A stretch of DNA of 64,000 nucleotides from Rhizobium sp. ACO-34A (GCA_002600635.1 CP021374.1:124001-188000); one strand, 5' to 3'; positions 26,973 through 36,973 are shown, counted from the first letter of the stretch. The notes: a model not told the origin generated them from the letters alone. Numbers and translations are program-made.

Positions 26973-27539
26973 TTATCGGCCGTTGCGGGCGGATGTGGCG
27001 AACTCGGCAAAGCCCGCAAGGAAACCTTTCAACTGCTCCTCGATCTTGGCGTCCGCGAGATTGCCATCGGCATCGAAGACGCCCGAAGCGCGCGACACCA
27101 GCAGACGGCCTTCCGACCAGAAATCCACCCCGAGTGTGCGGAGGATCGGAAGCCACGCATTCTGCGAAAGGATCGTGCCGAAACCGCCCGGCGAGGCTCC
27201 CATCAGCGCGACGGGCTTGCCGCCGAAGACCCGCTTGATGTCGGTCGAAGGGCGTGAAAGCCAGTCGATAGCGTTCTTGAAAACACCGGGAATGGAGTTG
27301 TTGTATTCCGGCGTGACGAGGATCAGGCCATCGGCCGCCGCAATCGCGTCTTTCAGCGTCTTCACCGCTTCCGGAATGCCCTGTTCCGCTTCGAGATCGC
27401 CGTCATAGAGCGGGATGCCGTGAATTGTCCCGATGGAAAGCTCCGATCCTGTCGGTGCAAGCTTGGCGGCGGCGTTGAGCAATGCGCTGTTGTAGGAGCC
27501 GCGTCTCAGGCTTCCCGAGATGCCGATCAGTTTCGCCAT
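26973..27539 (-). CDS. NADPH-dependent FMN reductase (chromate/azo-reductase type)
   Basis: 188 residues from ATG 27539 with GAGG upstream; a longer frame to 27632 has no family support. Flavodoxin-like fold with the FMN phosphate loop GISGSLRRGSYNSALL near the N-terminus and LVTPEYNNSIPGVFKNAIDWLSRP, the YN.S.PG.LKNAIDW signature of the NADPH-dependent FMN reductase family. Members reduce quinones, chromate or azo compounds and protect against oxidants. Single-gene unit, convergent with the TSUP gene. Confidence 0.9.
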   Translation of the reverse strand: MAKLIGISGSLRRGSYNSALLNAAAKLAPTGSELSIGTIHGIPLYDGDLEAEQGIPEAVKTLKDAIAAADGLILVTPEYNNSIPGVFKNAIDWLSRPSTDIKRVFGGKPVALMGASPGGFGTILSQNAWLPILRTLGVDFWSEGRLLVSRASGVFDADGNLADAKIEEQLKGFLAGFAEFATSARNGR

Positions 27540-27694
27540 ATCCTCATTCCTCTTGGTTCGGGCTTCATGGTTCCAGATTGCCAACGCGGCAATCCGGATA
27601 AGGACAAGAAAGGCAGCGCGTCCCGGCGTCAAGCTGTTATCCGCTGGCGGTAGAATAGAGGGGAAGGCGTCCGATGCTAGAGGGTGAAAACAAT

Positions 27695-27714
27695 CAGGCG
27701 GCCGAAGCCGCCTG
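27695..27714 (-). terminator. Terminator of the Opp-type importer operon
   Basis: On the minus strand CAGGCGGC-TTCG-GCCGCCTG followed by ATTGTTTTC, 33 bases after the ATPase stop. UUCG tetraloop and downstream T-rich stretch fit an intrinsic terminator. Confidence 0.8.
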
Positions 27715-27746
27715 TTATCCGTATCCTTTTCCGTGTGTTGATGGGC

Positions 27747-29375
27747 TCAGCCAGCGACCTGCGCCAACTTGAGCCGTGCCTCGCGGCGCTCGGCCTGAAC
27801 ATCCGGATCGGGGTCGAGGCCGGCGGCCAGCAGGGCCTGCGTATAAGGCATTTTCGGTGCCTCGAAGATCTGGCGAACCGTACCGAGTTCCACCACCTTG
27901 CCTTTCTGCATCACCATCACGTGATCGGCGAAATCACGCACTACCGGCAGGTCGTGGGCGATGAAGATGAAGGCGATGCCCATCTCCTTTCGCAGTTTGT
28001 CGAGAAGGTCGATCACCTGCGCCTGAACCGAGACGTCGAGTGCTGACACAGCCTCGTCGCAGACGATCAGCTGCGGTTCGAGCGCAAGCGCCCGGGCAAT
28101 GGCGATACGCTGGCGCTGCCCGCCGGAAAACTGATGCGGGTAACGCACCGCATGCTCGGGCCGCAGGCCGACCTGCACCAGCAGTTCGGCGACGCGGCTG
28201 CGCCATTGTTTCTTCGGCAGGATCTCGGGGTGAATGACCCATGCCTCGGACACCAAGTCGTAGACCGTCATGCGCGGATTGAGCGACTGGGTCGGATCCT
28301 GGAAGACCATTTGCAGGTCGCGGCGAAGCTTGAAGAGTTCGGCCGGAGAAAGGGTGAAAAGATCGCGACCTTTCCAGAAGGCCTGCCCACCGCTCGGTTC
28401 GTCGAGACGAAGCAGGATACGGGCGAGTGTTGACTTGCCGGAGCCGCTTTCGCCGACGACGGCGAGCGTCTCGCCCGGCATGAGATCGAAGGAAACGCCG
28501 TCCAGCGCGTGGAAGGCGCTGTAGTATTTCTGCAGGTCCCTGACCTTCAAGACAGGCTCGCGGGCTTCCAGCGGCGGATGCATCTCGCCGCGTCCGGGGG
28601 CAGCGCCAATCAGCTTGCGCGTATAGGGATGCTGCGGGTTCTTGTAGACCTCGCGCGTGCTGCCGGTTTCCACGATTTCGCCGGCATTCATCACCACGAC
28701 GCGGTCGGCGATTTCGGCGACGACACCGAGGTCGTGGGTGATGATCAGTACGCCCATGCCGGTTTCCTGCTGCAACTCGTCGAGCAGCCGCAGCACTTCG
28801 GCCTGCACGGTCACGTCGAGCGCTGTCGTCGGTTCGTCAGCGATGATGACGTCAGGCTTCATGGCGAGCGCCATGGCGATCATCAGGCGCTGGCGCTGGC
28901 CGCCGGAAAACTGGTGCGGATATTTCTTCAGCGCGTTTTCAGGTTCGGGAATACCCACGCGGGTCACGAGCCTGAGTGCTTCGGCATGGGCGGCCGGCCG
29001 GTCGACGCCATGGGTGGTGAGCGCCTCGACGATCTGCCAGCCGACCGGGTAAACCGGGTTGAGATGGCTGAGCGGATCCTGGAAGATCATGGCGATCTTC
29101 CGCCCGTTGATATCCCGGCGCTGGGAAGCGGAAAGCTTCAGCAGGTCCTTGCCGTCGAACCGGATCTCGCCGCTGGTGATGCGGCCCGGCGGCATGTCGA
29201 TCAGGTCGAGGACCGCCGAGGCGGAGACCGACTTGCCCGATCCCGATTCACCGAGAATGGCGAGCGTTTCGCCACGGTCGAGATACCAGGAGATATCCTT
29301 GACCGCCTTGACCACGCCGGCCGCCGTATGGAACTCGACCGAGAGGTTCCTGACTTCGAGAAGATGCTCAGCCAT
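27747..29375 (-). CDS. Peptide/nickel-type ABC transporter ATPase, DppD-DppF fusion
   Basis: 542 residues with two complete nucleotide-binding domains. The first has Walker A GESGSGKS (residues 42-49), signature [16 protein letters not shown] and Walker [17 protein letters not shown]. The second has another GESGSGKS near residue 320, [16 protein letters not shown] and [16 protein letters not shown]. Last gene of a five-gene minus-strand operon, overlapping the upstream permease by eight bases. It energises uptake by the 29368-32767 components. Confidence 0.93.
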   Translation of the reverse strand: MAEHLLEVRNLSVEFHTAAGVVKAVKDISWYLDRGETLAILGESGSGKSVSASAVLDLIDMPPGRITSGEIRFDGKDLLKLSASQRRDINGRKIAMIFQDPLSHLNPVYPVGWQIVEALTTHGVDRPAAHAEALRLVTRVGIPEPENALKKYPHQFSGGQRQRLMIAMALAMKPDVIIADEPTTALDVTVQAEVLRLLDELQQETGMGVLIITHDLGVVAEIADRVVVMNAGEIVETGSTREVYKNPQHPYTRKLIGAAPGRGEMHPPLEAREPVLKVRDLQKYYSAFHALDGVSFDLMPGETLAVVGESGSGKSTLARILLRLDEPSGGQAFWKGRDLFTLSPAELFKLRRDLQMVFQDPTQSLNPRMTVYDLVSEAWVIHPEILPKKQWRSRVAELLVQVGLRPEHAVRYPHQFSGGQRQRIAIARALALEPQLIVCDEAVSALDVSVQAQVIDLLDKLRKEMGIAFIFIAHDLPVVRDFADHVMVMQKGKVVELGTVRQIFEAPKMPYTQALLAAGLDPDPDVQAERREARLKLAQVAG

Positions 29376-30282
29376 TCTTGTGACCTCTCATTTCCAGACG
29401 CCAGCGCTGCACGGGATCGAGTGCGATGCGCAGCCAGTTCGACAGAAGGTTCAGGGACAGGGTGGTGAGAATGATGGCGAGACCCGGCCAGAAGGAGAGC
29501 CACCATGCATTCGTAAGGTACTGCCGCCCCTGTGCGATCATCAGCCCCCAGGTGATTTCCGGCGGCTGGATACCGATACCGAGGAAGGAAAGCGAGCTTT
29601 CCGCCAGCATGACATAGGCGAAATCGAGGGTGGCGATGGTGGTCAGTGTCGGCAGGACGACCGGCAGGATGTGGCGGAAGATGATCCGCTTCTGCGATGC
29701 GCCCATCACCCGCGCTGCCGAAACGAACATGCGCTCGCGGATTTCCAGCACTTCGGCCCGCGTCGTGCGCAGATAGACGGGAATGCGCGTGATCGAGAGG
29801 ATGATGATCAGGTTGGTGACCGACGGGCCGAACACGTAGAGCACGATGACGGCGATCAGCAGCGAGGGGAAGGACATGATGACGTCGGCGATGCGCATGA
29901 TGACCTGGCTCACTTTGTTGCCGGCATAACCGGCGATCAGGCCGAGCATGGAGCCGGCGATGGCCGAGACCAGCACGGCGCCGGCGGCGACCATCATGGT
30001 GTTCTGCGTCGCGACGATGATGCGGGCGAGAAGCGGCCGGCCGAGCGCGTCGGCGCCGAAGAACCACAGCCAGCCGAGATCGAGATGGAAGGGCGGCGCA
30101 TTGCGCCCGCGCAGGTTCTGCTTCTGCGCGGCGGCGTCCAGCCAGGCGGGGCCGATCAGCGCCATCACCAGCACGATGAGAAGGAAGATCGCAGCGGCAA
30201 GCGCGAACTTGTCCGCCCACAGCATGCGGGCGAAGCGGGTGATTGGTCCGGGCGTTTCGGGCATGGCTTCGTTGTGTGTCAT
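29368..30282 (-). CDS. Peptide/nickel-type ABC transporter permease, DppC-like
   Basis: 304 residues from ATG 30282, which follows GAGGG; the frame continues to 30321 inside the preceding permease and is not used. N-terminal cytoplasmic stretch, then helix LAAAIFLLIVLVMALIGPAWL, the DppC landmark FFGADALGRPLLARIIVATQNT and the EAA-type loop SAARVMGASQKRIIFRHILP. Pairs with the DppB-like permease. Confidence 0.92.
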   Translation of the reverse strand: MTHNEAMPETPGPITRFARMLWADKFALAAAIFLLIVLVMALIGPAWLDAAAQKQNLRGRNAPPFHLDLGWLWFFGADALGRPLLARIIVATQNTMMVAAGAVLVSAIAGSMLGLIAGYAGNKVSQVIMRIADVIMSFPSLLIAVIVLYVFGPSVTNLIIILSITRIPVYLRTTRAEVLEIRERMFVSAARVMGASQKRIIFRHILPVVLPTLTTIATLDFAYVMLAESSLSFLGIGIQPPEITWGLMIAQGRQYLTNAWWLSFWPGLAIILTTLSLNLLSNWLRIALDPVQRWRLEMRGHKNG

Positions 30283-30289
30283 GATGCCC

Positions 30290-31204
30290 TCAGTAGCGGA
30301 TGCGGGGGTCGAGTACGGCATAGGCGAGATCGATCAGCAGGTTCATGAGGAAGATGGCGAGCGCGGTCACGAGGATCGCGGCCAGCACCACGTTGAAATC
30401 GCGCTGCAGGATCGAGTCGATCATCAGCTTGCCCACGCCGGGGAAGCCGAAGATGGTCTCGATCACCACCGCGCCGTTCAGCAGGGAAGCGGCCTGGTCG
30501 CCGATGACGGTGATCACGGGCAGCATGGCGTTGCGAAGCGCGTGCACGAAGATGATCGGGCGGGCGCGGACGCCCTTTGCGCGCGCCGTCTTCACATAGG
30601 CGGAAGAGAGCGCAGATATCATCGAGCCGCGAACCACCTGAACGATGAGGCCGAAGGGGCGGATGAAGAGAACACCGATCGGCAGGATCCAGTGCAGGAT
30701 GGTGCCAGTGCCGGATGTCGGTACCCAGCCGAGGCTGATCGAGAAGACGACGATCGCGACGATGGCGATCCAGAAGTCGGGCGCGGAAGCGCCGATCAGC
30801 GAAACGAGCGAGGCAATACGGTCGAAGAAACCGCCGGCGCGGAATGCGGCGAGCGAGCCGACGACGATGGCCGCAGCCGTCACCAGCACCATGGTGATGA
30901 TGGCAAGTTGCAGTGTCCAGGTGAAGGCTTCGAGCACGACATCGATTGCGGGACGGGCCTTGCGGATCGAGTCACCGAAATCGAGATGGAAAAGATCCCA
31001 GACATAGCGGCCGAACTGTACGAGCACGGGATCGTTCAGGCCGTGGAGTTCACGGAACTGCACCCGCATCGCCTCGGTCGCATCTTCTGGCAGGAAAAGA
31101 GCCGCCGGGTCACCGGTCAGGCGCGACAGGAAGAAGACCAGCACGACGAGGCCGACCAGCGATATCAGCGAGGCGAGCGCGCGTTTGCGGATAAAGGTTA
31201 GCAT
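30290..31204 (-). CDS. Peptide/nickel-type ABC transporter permease, DppB-like
   Basis: 304 residues. N-terminal helix LASLISLVGLVVLVFFLSRL is followed by the large loop with DPAALFLPEDATEAMRVQF and LHGLNDPVLVQFGRYVW, hallmarks of DppB/OppB. The EAA loop reads TARAKGVRARPIIFVHALRNAMLP. Forms the channel with the 29368 permease. Confidence 0.92.
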   Translation of the reverse strand: MLTFIRKRALASLISLVGLVVLVFFLSRLTGDPAALFLPEDATEAMRVQFRELHGLNDPVLVQFGRYVWDLFHLDFGDSIRKARPAIDVVLEAFTWTLQLAIITMVLVTAAAIVVGSLAAFRAGGFFDRIASLVSLIGASAPDFWIAIVAIVVFSISLGWVPTSGTGTILHWILPIGVLFIRPFGLIVQVVRGSMISALSSAYVKTARAKGVRARPIIFVHALRNAMLPVITVIGDQAASLLNGAVVIETIFGFPGVGKLMIDSILQRDFNVVLAAILVTALAIFLMNLLIDLAYAVLDPRIRY

Positions 31205-31234
31205 GGCAGTTCGCTTTCATTGCGAGGGGGGTAA

Positions 31235-31256
31235 GGGCGGGGTGTTCTCCCCGCCC
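31235..31256 (-). terminator. Intercistronic stem-loop after the binding protein gene
   Basis: GGGCGGGG / CCCCGCCC stem with a six-base loop between the binding protein stop and the DppB-like start. No U tract. Likely an mRNA-stabilising or attenuating structure that favours binding-protein expression, as at 12993. Confidence 0.5.
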
Positions 31257-31264
31257 GCCCGGTT

Positions 31265-32767
31265 TCACTTGAAGCCGATTTCAGAGAGCTGGAGCTGCGA
31301 GTTCGTTGCCATGGTCGGCTTGAAGTCGACTCGCTCGGAAACGCGGCTGTAGCCAACCATATGGAACAGCAGGATATCGGCGGCCAGATCGTCATGCAGA
31401 TAGGCGACGGTTTCCGACCAAAGCTTTGCGCGTTCCTCGCCGGTTGCCGCGGATGCGCGCTTGATCAGGTCGTCGACCTTGGGGTCGCTGATGCCCGACT
31501 GGCGGCCGTCGCTGGCGTACTTGAAGAACATCGAGAAGACGGGGTCGCCCTTCGAGTTGTCATGCATGGCGGTAACCAGCATCGGGCCGCGATCCGTCGG
31601 ATAGGGCTTCGAGTAGAGCTTCTCGAATTCCGCGACTTCGTAGAACTTCAGGTCGACGTTGAAGCCGACTTCCTGCAGCTGCTGCTGGATCGCTTCCATG
31701 ATCTCGGTGATATTCGGGAAGTTTGCCGTACGGGCGACGAGCGTGAGCTTGGTATCGACCGCAACGCCGTCAGCCTTGGCTTCCTCGAGCAGCTTCTTGG
31801 CGCCGTCAGGATCGTAAGCCGGGACTTTCACGTCCTTGTTCCAGCCGAGCGTCGGCGGTGGGAAGACGGAGGTCGCGAGCAGCGTGCCCTTCGGCACCAG
31901 CGTGCCGACAAAGGCTTCGCGGTCGATCGCCATGTTCAGCGCCTTGCGGACACGCAGATCGTTGATCGGAGCCATGGAGTGGTCGAGGCGGATATAGACC
32001 GTCTCGGAGTCGAGATAGGAGAAGTCGGTTGCCGGATTGGTCGCGTCGAGCTGAGAGATCGACGGAGCGATATCGGCTTCACCCGTCTGCACCATGGCGG
32101 CCCGTACAGCCGGATCGGAGCGGAAGAGGTAGGTGGCTTTGGTGACGGCCGGCTTGTTGCCCCAGTAGTCGCTGCGCTCTTCGAGAACGATCTGCTGGCC
32201 GGGGGTCCATTCCGTGAGCTTGTAAGGACCGGTGCCGATCGGTTCGCGGATAAAGGAGATCGGCGTGCCTTCCGGTACGATGGTTACCAGCGAGAGCAGG
32301 AGCGGCAGGATCGGCTGGACTGGATCGGCAGAGAAGTCGATGGTCTGATCATCGACCACCTTTGCTGTCACCGTCATGCCGCCGAAATAGCGCGGCGTTT
32401 CGCAGGTGATCGACTTGTCCATGGCGCGGTCGAAGGAGAATTTCACGTCCTTGGCATCGAAATCCGAGCCATCGGAGAACTTCACGCCCTTGCGAAGCGT
32501 GAAGCGCCAGCTGCCGTCGGGCTGCTGTGCCCAGCTTTCGGCGAGACGCGGCTGCAGGCCCTTGCCGCCGCGAACGTCCAGTTCCGTCAGCGTTTCGCTG
32601 ATGTTCCCGAGAATGATGCGGCCGATATTGGAGCGCGTCGCCATGCAGGGTTCGAGCAGGTCGGCTTCCTCGTTGAGCACGATCTTCACGCCGGTATCGG
32701 CAGCGAGGACCGGTGCGACGCTGGCGGCAAGCAGAAGCCCGCCGGCAAGCAATGTCTTTCTGATCAT
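31265..32767 (-). CDS. Peptide/solute-binding protein of the DppA/OppA family (SBP family 5)
   Basis: 500 residues from ATG 32767 behind GGGAGGAAG; a longer frame to 32803 overlaps the DMT gene. Sec signal peptide MIRKTLLAGGLLLAASVAPVLAA. Family landmarks: AESWAQQPDGSWRFTLRKGVKFSDG and DLRVRKALNMAIDREAFVG. Family 5 proteins bind peptides but also opines, oligosaccharides and other solutes. The facing acid-sugar operon suggests a carbohydrate-derived ligand here. This is inference. Confidence 0.9.
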   Translation of the reverse strand: MIRKTLLAGGLLLAASVAPVLAADTGVKIVLNEEADLLEPCMATRSNIGRIILGNISETLTELDVRGGKGLQPRLAESWAQQPDGSWRFTLRKGVKFSDGSDFDAKDVKFSFDRAMDKSITCETPRYFGGMTVTAKVVDDQTIDFSADPVQPILPLLLSLVTIVPEGTPISFIREPIGTGPYKLTEWTPGQQIVLEERSDYWGNKPAVTKATYLFRSDPAVRAAMVQTGEADIAPSISQLDATNPATDFSYLDSETVYIRLDHSMAPINDLRVRKALNMAIDREAFVGTLVPKGTLLATSVFPPPTLGWNKDVKVPAYDPDGAKKLLEEAKADGVAVDTKLTLVARTANFPNITEIMEAIQQQLQEVGFNVDLKFYEVAEFEKLYSKPYPTDRGPMLVTAMHDNSKGDPVFSMFFKYASDGRQSGISDPKVDDLIKRASAATGEERAKLWSETVAYLHDDLAADILLFHMVGYSRVSERVDFKPTMATNSQLQLSEIGFK

Positions 32768-32799
32768 TTTCTTCCTCCCAGAATACGGCCACGAACCAT

Positions 32800-33681
32800 T
32801 CATGGCTGCTTAGTTGTCCGCCGGAGCGGACGTGCGGCGAGTAGCACCGCGAAACAGATCATCACGCCGCCGATCCAGGTGGCGGCACCGGCCACTTCTC
32901 CGAACAGCGCATAGGCGAACACGGCGACCATCGGCAGCCGGGCGAAATCGACAGGCGCCACGACCGAGGCATCCGCAAGGCTGAAGGCGTGGGTCATCGC
33001 CGACATGCAGATGGCGCCAAGCACGCCCTGAAGAGCCAGGAGGCCGAACTGATGCCAGGTCGGCGTGGTCCAGACGAGCGCTGCGAGCACGGCGGCCATC
33101 GGCACAGTCAGGAGCAGGTTGAGGCAGACCAGCGTATCGGTGCGGTCGCCTGACGACATCGATTTCAGCATGAGCTGGATCAGCGCCTGCAATAGTGCGC
33201 CGGCAAAGGCGAAGCCGATCGCAAGCGTCAGGCCGGAACCAACGGGGCTCACGACCAGCATGGCTCCGCCGAAGCCGAAAAGCAGTGCCGCAATCCGCAC
33301 CGGACCGAGCCGCTCGCCGAATGTCATGGCCGCGCCGATCAGCACGAAGATCGGCGAAGTAAAGGCAACCGCGGTGACATCCGTCAGCGGCCCTCTGGAG
33401 AAGGCTGCGAAAAAAGCCACCAGCGTCAGGAGCTTGAGGCCCGCCCGCACCGTGTGCTGACGCAGCGGGTAGACTGAAACCAGCACCCGAGGATTCCTCG
33501 CCACGATAGGCAAAATGGCGAGCGCCCCGAATCCCGCACGGAAGAAGGCGATGATAAAGGGATGAACCTCGCCATTGAGGCTGCGCACCAGCACGGCGTC
33601 CGCGGCCGACAGACATGCGCCTGTTGCGGCAAGGGCCACAGCGAGACCTGTGGACCGTTTTCTGGCGACGGGGCCGGTCAT
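32800..33681 (-). CDS. EamA/DMT-superfamily transporter
   Basis: 293 residues from ATG 33681, chosen for the GGAGGAAAGA ribosome site directly upstream; the frame extends to 33759. About ten hydrophobic helices in two EamA repeats, e.g. IIAFFRAGFGALAILPIVA, VAFTSPIFVLIGAAMTFGERLG and FARLPMVAVFAYALFGEVAG. DMT transporters export or import small metabolites. It is the first gene of the Opp-type operon and ends 33 bases before the binding protein start. A metabolite exporter within an importer operon is unusual; an overflow role is a guess. Confidence 0.85.
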   Translation of the reverse strand: MTGPVARKRSTGLAVALAATGACLSAADAVLVRSLNGEVHPFIIAFFRAGFGALAILPIVARNPRVLVSVYPLRQHTVRAGLKLLTLVAFFAAFSRGPLTDVTAVAFTSPIFVLIGAAMTFGERLGPVRIAALLFGFGGAMLVVSPVGSGLTLAIGFAFAGALLQALIQLMLKSMSSGDRTDTLVCLNLLLTVPMAAVLAALVWTTPTWHQFGLLALQGVLGAICMSAMTHAFSLADASVVAPVDFARLPMVAVFAYALFGEVAGAATWIGGVMICFAVLLAARPLRRTTKQP

Positions 33682-33921
33682 TCTTTCCTCCGTTACAGAC
33701 ATCCTCCATGTCATGCCTAAACCATGATGGGCGATGTCTTTTTTGTCAACATTTCTCACAAAACTCCCTGAAAGAATTTTTTTACGAATTTATATCTACA
33801 TGATTTTATTGATATAATTGTTTATATTTGCATCAATTTTACCAATGAACAAGTTTCGATCAACTTGACAACAGATGATTTGAGGTCGATTTTCACGGCA
33901 GTTTCGATCCGGGAGGAGACC
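33682..33921. promoter_or_regulatory. Divergent promoter region of the two acid-sugar operons
   Basis: A 240-base gap with a strongly A/T-rich core (about 33770-33850) between the DMT-led operon and the sialidase-like operon. It must hold promoters for both. A TTGACA lies at 33866-33871, with no good -10 at the standard distance. I see no clear GntR operator. The GntR regulator at 38298 is the natural candidate to act here. Confidence 0.45.
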
Positions 33922-35115
33922 ATGCATCCGGAAACTATTGCCGCCGCCATGACGGGCGTGCTGTCACAGGCAGCGTCCGGTCGGGCGGAGGCGTTTCTGC
34001 CATCGCCGAAAATCCAGAACCATGCCGCCTTTCTGTCAAGGTTGCCGGATGGCGCGCTGATCTGCGCGTGGTTCGGCGGCACGCTGGAAGGTAAGTCGGA
34101 CATTTCCATTCACGCCTCTATCCTGCTGCCCGGTGCTTCCGTCTGGGGCGCGGCGCGGGCGCTGAGCGGCGACCCTGCCCATTCGGAGCAGAACCCGGTG
34201 ATCTTCACTGCGCCGGATGGCCAACTCTGGCTGTTTCACACGGCGCAGCCATCCGGCAATCAGGACGAGTGCCGCATCCGCATGGCGCCGCTTTCCCGGG
34301 ATGCGGCCGATCCGACGATGATATCGAGCGGCGAAGGACGGTTTCTGGATCTGCCGCGCGGATGCTTCATCCGCGCACCCCTTGTCGTTCGTGACGACGG
34401 TGCCTGGGTTCTTCCGATCTTTCGCTGCGTTCAGCGGCCGGGTCAGAAGTGGAATGGCAGCCATGACATCGCGGCAATCGGCGTTTCCTCGGATGCCGGC
34501 GCGACATGGCGGCTGGAAGAGCTGCCGGGTTCCATCGGATCGGTGCATATGAGCCCTGTCGCACTGGGTGACAACCGTTTCGCGGCCTTCTATCGTCGCC
34601 GCCAGGCCGATTTCGTCCATCGTTCGGAAAGCACGGATGGCGGCCGCTCATGGTCGGCGCCGCAGGCGACGGATGTTCCCAATAATAACTCTTCGATTGC
34701 GGCTATCCGCCTTGTCGATGGTCGGGTGGCGGTGATCGGCAATCCCGTGAATGCCGCCATGTCCAGCGACCGGCGCGCTTCCCTTTATGACGAGCTTGGC
34801 GAGGACGATGCCCGTCCGGACGCCGATCCATCCGGTGGTTGCGTGCCTGTCTGGGGCGTTCCGCGGGCGCCTGTCGCCGTCTGCTTCTCTGAGGATGGCG
34901 GCTTGACCTTCCCGAAGCGGATCGTCATCGAGGACGGCCCTGGCACCTGCACGTCGAACGATTCCACCGACGGTCGCAACAAGGAAATGTCCTATCCGTG
35001 GATCCTTCAGGATCCGGATGGAACCCTGCATATCGCCTACACCTATCATCGCCGGGCGATCAAATATGTCCGGCTTGCCCCCGAGGCGCTGGCGAAACTC
35101 GAAGCGGAGAATTGA
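33922..35115 (+). CDS. Sialidase-like (BNR/Asp-box) protein, cytoplasmic
   Basis: 397 residues from ATG 33922 behind GGGAGGAG. At least three Asp-box (BNR) motifs are visible: SSDAGATW (about 189-196), STDGGRSW (237-244) and SEDGGLTF (323-330), fitting a six-bladed beta-propeller of the BNR_2/sialidase-like group. No signal peptide is seen, so it would act on an imported substrate. Relatives include exo-sialidases and other glycosidases or lyases acting on acid sugars. It heads the operon with pdxA2, a DapA-like aldolase and an iron-alcohol dehydrogenase. True sialidase activity is doubtful because no sialic acid genes are present. Confidence 0.75.
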   Translation: MHPETIAAAMTGVLSQAASGRAEAFLPSPKIQNHAAFLSRLPDGALICAWFGGTLEGKSDISIHASILLPGASVWGAARALSGDPAHSEQNPVIFTAPDGQLWLFHTAQPSGNQDECRIRMAPLSRDAADPTMISSGEGRFLDLPRGCFIRAPLVVRDDGAWVLPIFRCVQRPGQKWNGSHDIAAIGVSSDAGATWRLEELPGSIGSVHMSPVALGDNRFAAFYRRRQADFVHRSESTDGGRSWSAPQATDVPNNNSSIAAIRLVDGRVAVIGNPVNAAMSSDRRASLYDELGEDDARPDADPSGGCVPVWGVPRAPVAVCFSEDGGLTFPKRIVIEDGPGTCTSNDSTDGRNKEMSYPWILQDPDGTLHIAYTYHRRAIKYVRLAPEALAKLEAEN

Positions 35116-35117
35116 GG

Positions 35118-36068
35118 ATGAGCGACATCATCGGCATTACCATGGGCGACCCGGCAGGCGTTGGTCCGGAAATCAGCCTCAAGGCGCTGGCCGAAATGAG
35201 CGAGGCAGACCGCAGCCGCACGCTGATCTACGGTAACCTTGCGACCCTGGAGGCGGCAAAGGCCGCCATCGGCATCGACGTGGACCTGACGGACCGCGTC
35301 GTCGACCTTCCGATCGAAGGCGCTCCGCTTCCCTTCGGCAAGCTGTCGGCGGTTGCCGGGGACGCAGCCTTCCGCTTCATCGAAAAGGCGGTTCGCGACG
35401 CCGAAGCCGGCAAGATCGGTTGCATCGTCACCGCACCGATCAACAAGGAAGCCCTGAATGCCGCCGGTCACCACTACGACGGCCACACCGGCATGCTGCG
35501 TCATCTTACCGGCTCCAAGGCCGCCTACATGCTGCTCGCTTCCGACCGGTTGAAGGTCATTCATGTGTCGACTCACGTTGCGCTGCAGGAAGCGATCCGT
35601 CGCTCCACCACTGAACGCGTGCTTGCGACGATCCGTGCCGGCGACGCGCATCTGAAACGTATCGGCATCGAGAAGCCGCGCATTGCCGTGGCCGGCCTCA
35701 ACCCGCATTGCGGCGAAAACGGCCTGTTCGGCACCGAGGACGACGAGCAGATCGCGCCGGCTGTCGCTGCCGCCCGCGCTGAGGGCATCGATGCCTACGG
35801 CCCGATCTCGGCCGATACGGTGTTCTACCGGGCCTATAGCGGCGCGTTCGATCTGGTGGTCGCCCAGTATCATGACCAGGGTCACATCCCGATCAAGCTG
35901 GTCGCCTTCGACACAGCGGTCAACGTTTCCGTCGAACTGCCGATCGACCGCACGTCGGTCGACCACGGAACGGCTTTCGACATCGCCGGCAAGGGTATCG
36001 CCAATCACGGCAACATGAATGCGGCCATCGCCTATGCGCGCAAGCTGGTCGCGGGAGGACGCAAATGA
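35118..36068 (+). CDS. pdxA2: 4-Hydroxythreonine-4-phosphate dehydrogenase-like enzyme, PdxA2 type
   Basis: 316 residues from ATG 35118, two bases after the previous stop. PdxA landmarks: [45 protein letters not shown], and metal-ligand histidines at His153 (STHVAL), His197 (NPHCGE) and in [11 protein letters not shown]. PdxA2 proteins that travel with DUF1537 kinases oxidise and decarboxylate C4 acid-sugar 4-phosphates (threonate, erythronate) to DHAP rather than making vitamin B6. The DUF1537 kinase at 39024 supports this role. Its stop overlaps the next start. Confidence 0.88.
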   Translation: MSDIIGITMGDPAGVGPEISLKALAEMSEADRSRTLIYGNLATLEAAKAAIGIDVDLTDRVVDLPIEGAPLPFGKLSAVAGDAAFRFIEKAVRDAEAGKIGCIVTAPINKEALNAAGHHYDGHTGMLRHLTGSKAAYMLLASDRLKVIHVSTHVALQEAIRRSTTERVLATIRAGDAHLKRIGIEKPRIAVAGLNPHCGENGLFGTEDDEQIAPAVAAARAEGIDAYGPISADTVFYRAYSGAFDLVVAQYHDQGHIPIKLVAFDTAVNVSVELPIDRTSVDHGTAFDIAGKGIANHGNMNAAIAYARKLVAGGRK

Positions 36069-36973
36069 GTTTCGCTATCGAGGGTGTTTATTGTGCTGCG
36101 GCGACCCCGCTGAAATCCGACGGAACGCCCAATCTTGAACTGTTTGGTGCGCATGCCCGCGCGCTGCTCGACGAAGGTTGCCATGGCGTCGCCATGCTCG
36201 GTTCCACTGGCGAGGCAAACAGCTTCGGTGTGCGCGAGCGCATGGATCTGGTCGAGGCCGCCCTGAAGGCCGGCGTGCCTGCCGATGGCCTGCTTCCCGG
36301 CACGTCCTCCTGCGCTGTCACGGATGCCGTGGAAATGACACGCCATGCGGTTCAGACCGGGGTGCGCGGCGTCGTCCTGCTGCCGCCGTTCTATTACACG
36401 GCGTTTTCCGACGAGAGCCTGTTCCGCTTCTATGCCAGCATCATCGAACGGGTGGCGGACGACCGGTTGAAGGTCATCCTCTACCACATCCCCATGCTGA
36501 CGGGCGTTCCGATCTCCCACACGCTGATTGCCATGCTGCGCGAGTCCTTTCCCGATACCGTCGTCGGCATCAAGGACAGCGACGGCAAGATCGAGAACAT
36601 GCATGCGATCTCGGAGAAATTCCCCGGTTTCGGCGTGCTGGCGGGCGCGGACCCGTTGCTGCTGCCGGTTCTGCAGGGCGGTGGCGCCGGCTGCATCACG
36701 GCGTCCTCCAACCTGGTCGCCAGGGAACTGCGCATCGTCTACGACCACTGGAACGATCCGGCCAAGGCTGACGAGGTGAAGGCAGCACAGGACGTCATCG
36801 TCGCCTGGCGCACGCTCACCAATGCCTATGTCCAGCTTCCCACGGTGAAGACCATGATCGCCCGCCGGCGCGACGATCTGGGCTGGCTGAATGTCCATCC
36901 GCCCTTCTCGCCGCTCTCCGAAGAGGAGCAGCAGAAGGTCTGGGCCGAAATGGCTCGTCTCGAAGCACTCTGA
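36065..36973 (+). CDS. DapA-family (dihydrodipicolinate synthase-like) aldolase/lyase
   Basis: 302 residues, start in an ATGA overlap with pdxA2. Class I TIM-barrel aldolase with [15 protein letters not shown] (substrate carboxylate loop, 42-56), Tyr140 in ILYHIPML and Schiff-base Lys170 in VVGIKDSDG. The family includes DapA, N-acetylneuraminate lyase and 2-keto-3-deoxy sugar acid aldolases. In this operon an acid-sugar aldolase or dehydratase is more likely than lysine biosynthesis. Substrate unknown. Confidence 0.88.
   Translation: MSFAIEGVYCAAATPLKSDGTPNLELFGAHARALLDEGCHGVAMLGSTGEANSFGVRERMDLVEAALKAGVPADGLLPGTSSCAVTDAVEMTRHAVQTGVRGVVLLPPFYYTAFSDESLFRFYASIIERVADDRLKVILYHIPMLTGVPISHTLIAMLRESFPDTVVGIKDSDGKIENMHAISEKFPGFGVLAGADPLLLPVLQGGGAGCITASSNLVARELRIVYDHWNDPAKADEVKAAQDVIVAWRTLTNAYVQLPTVKTMIARRRDDLGWLNVHPPFSPLSEEEQQKVWAEMARLEAL

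Noticed and set aside
35118..36068. Reading the PdxA-like gene as vitamin B6 biosynthesis pdxA
   Set aside because: No ksgA or surA-type neighbours; it is coupled to catabolic genes and accompanied by a DUF1537 kinase, which fits PdxA2.
36065..36973. Reading the DapA-family gene as lysine-pathway dapA
   Set aside because: The operon is catabolic and shows no lysine genes; the family has many aldolases that cannot be separated by motif alone.
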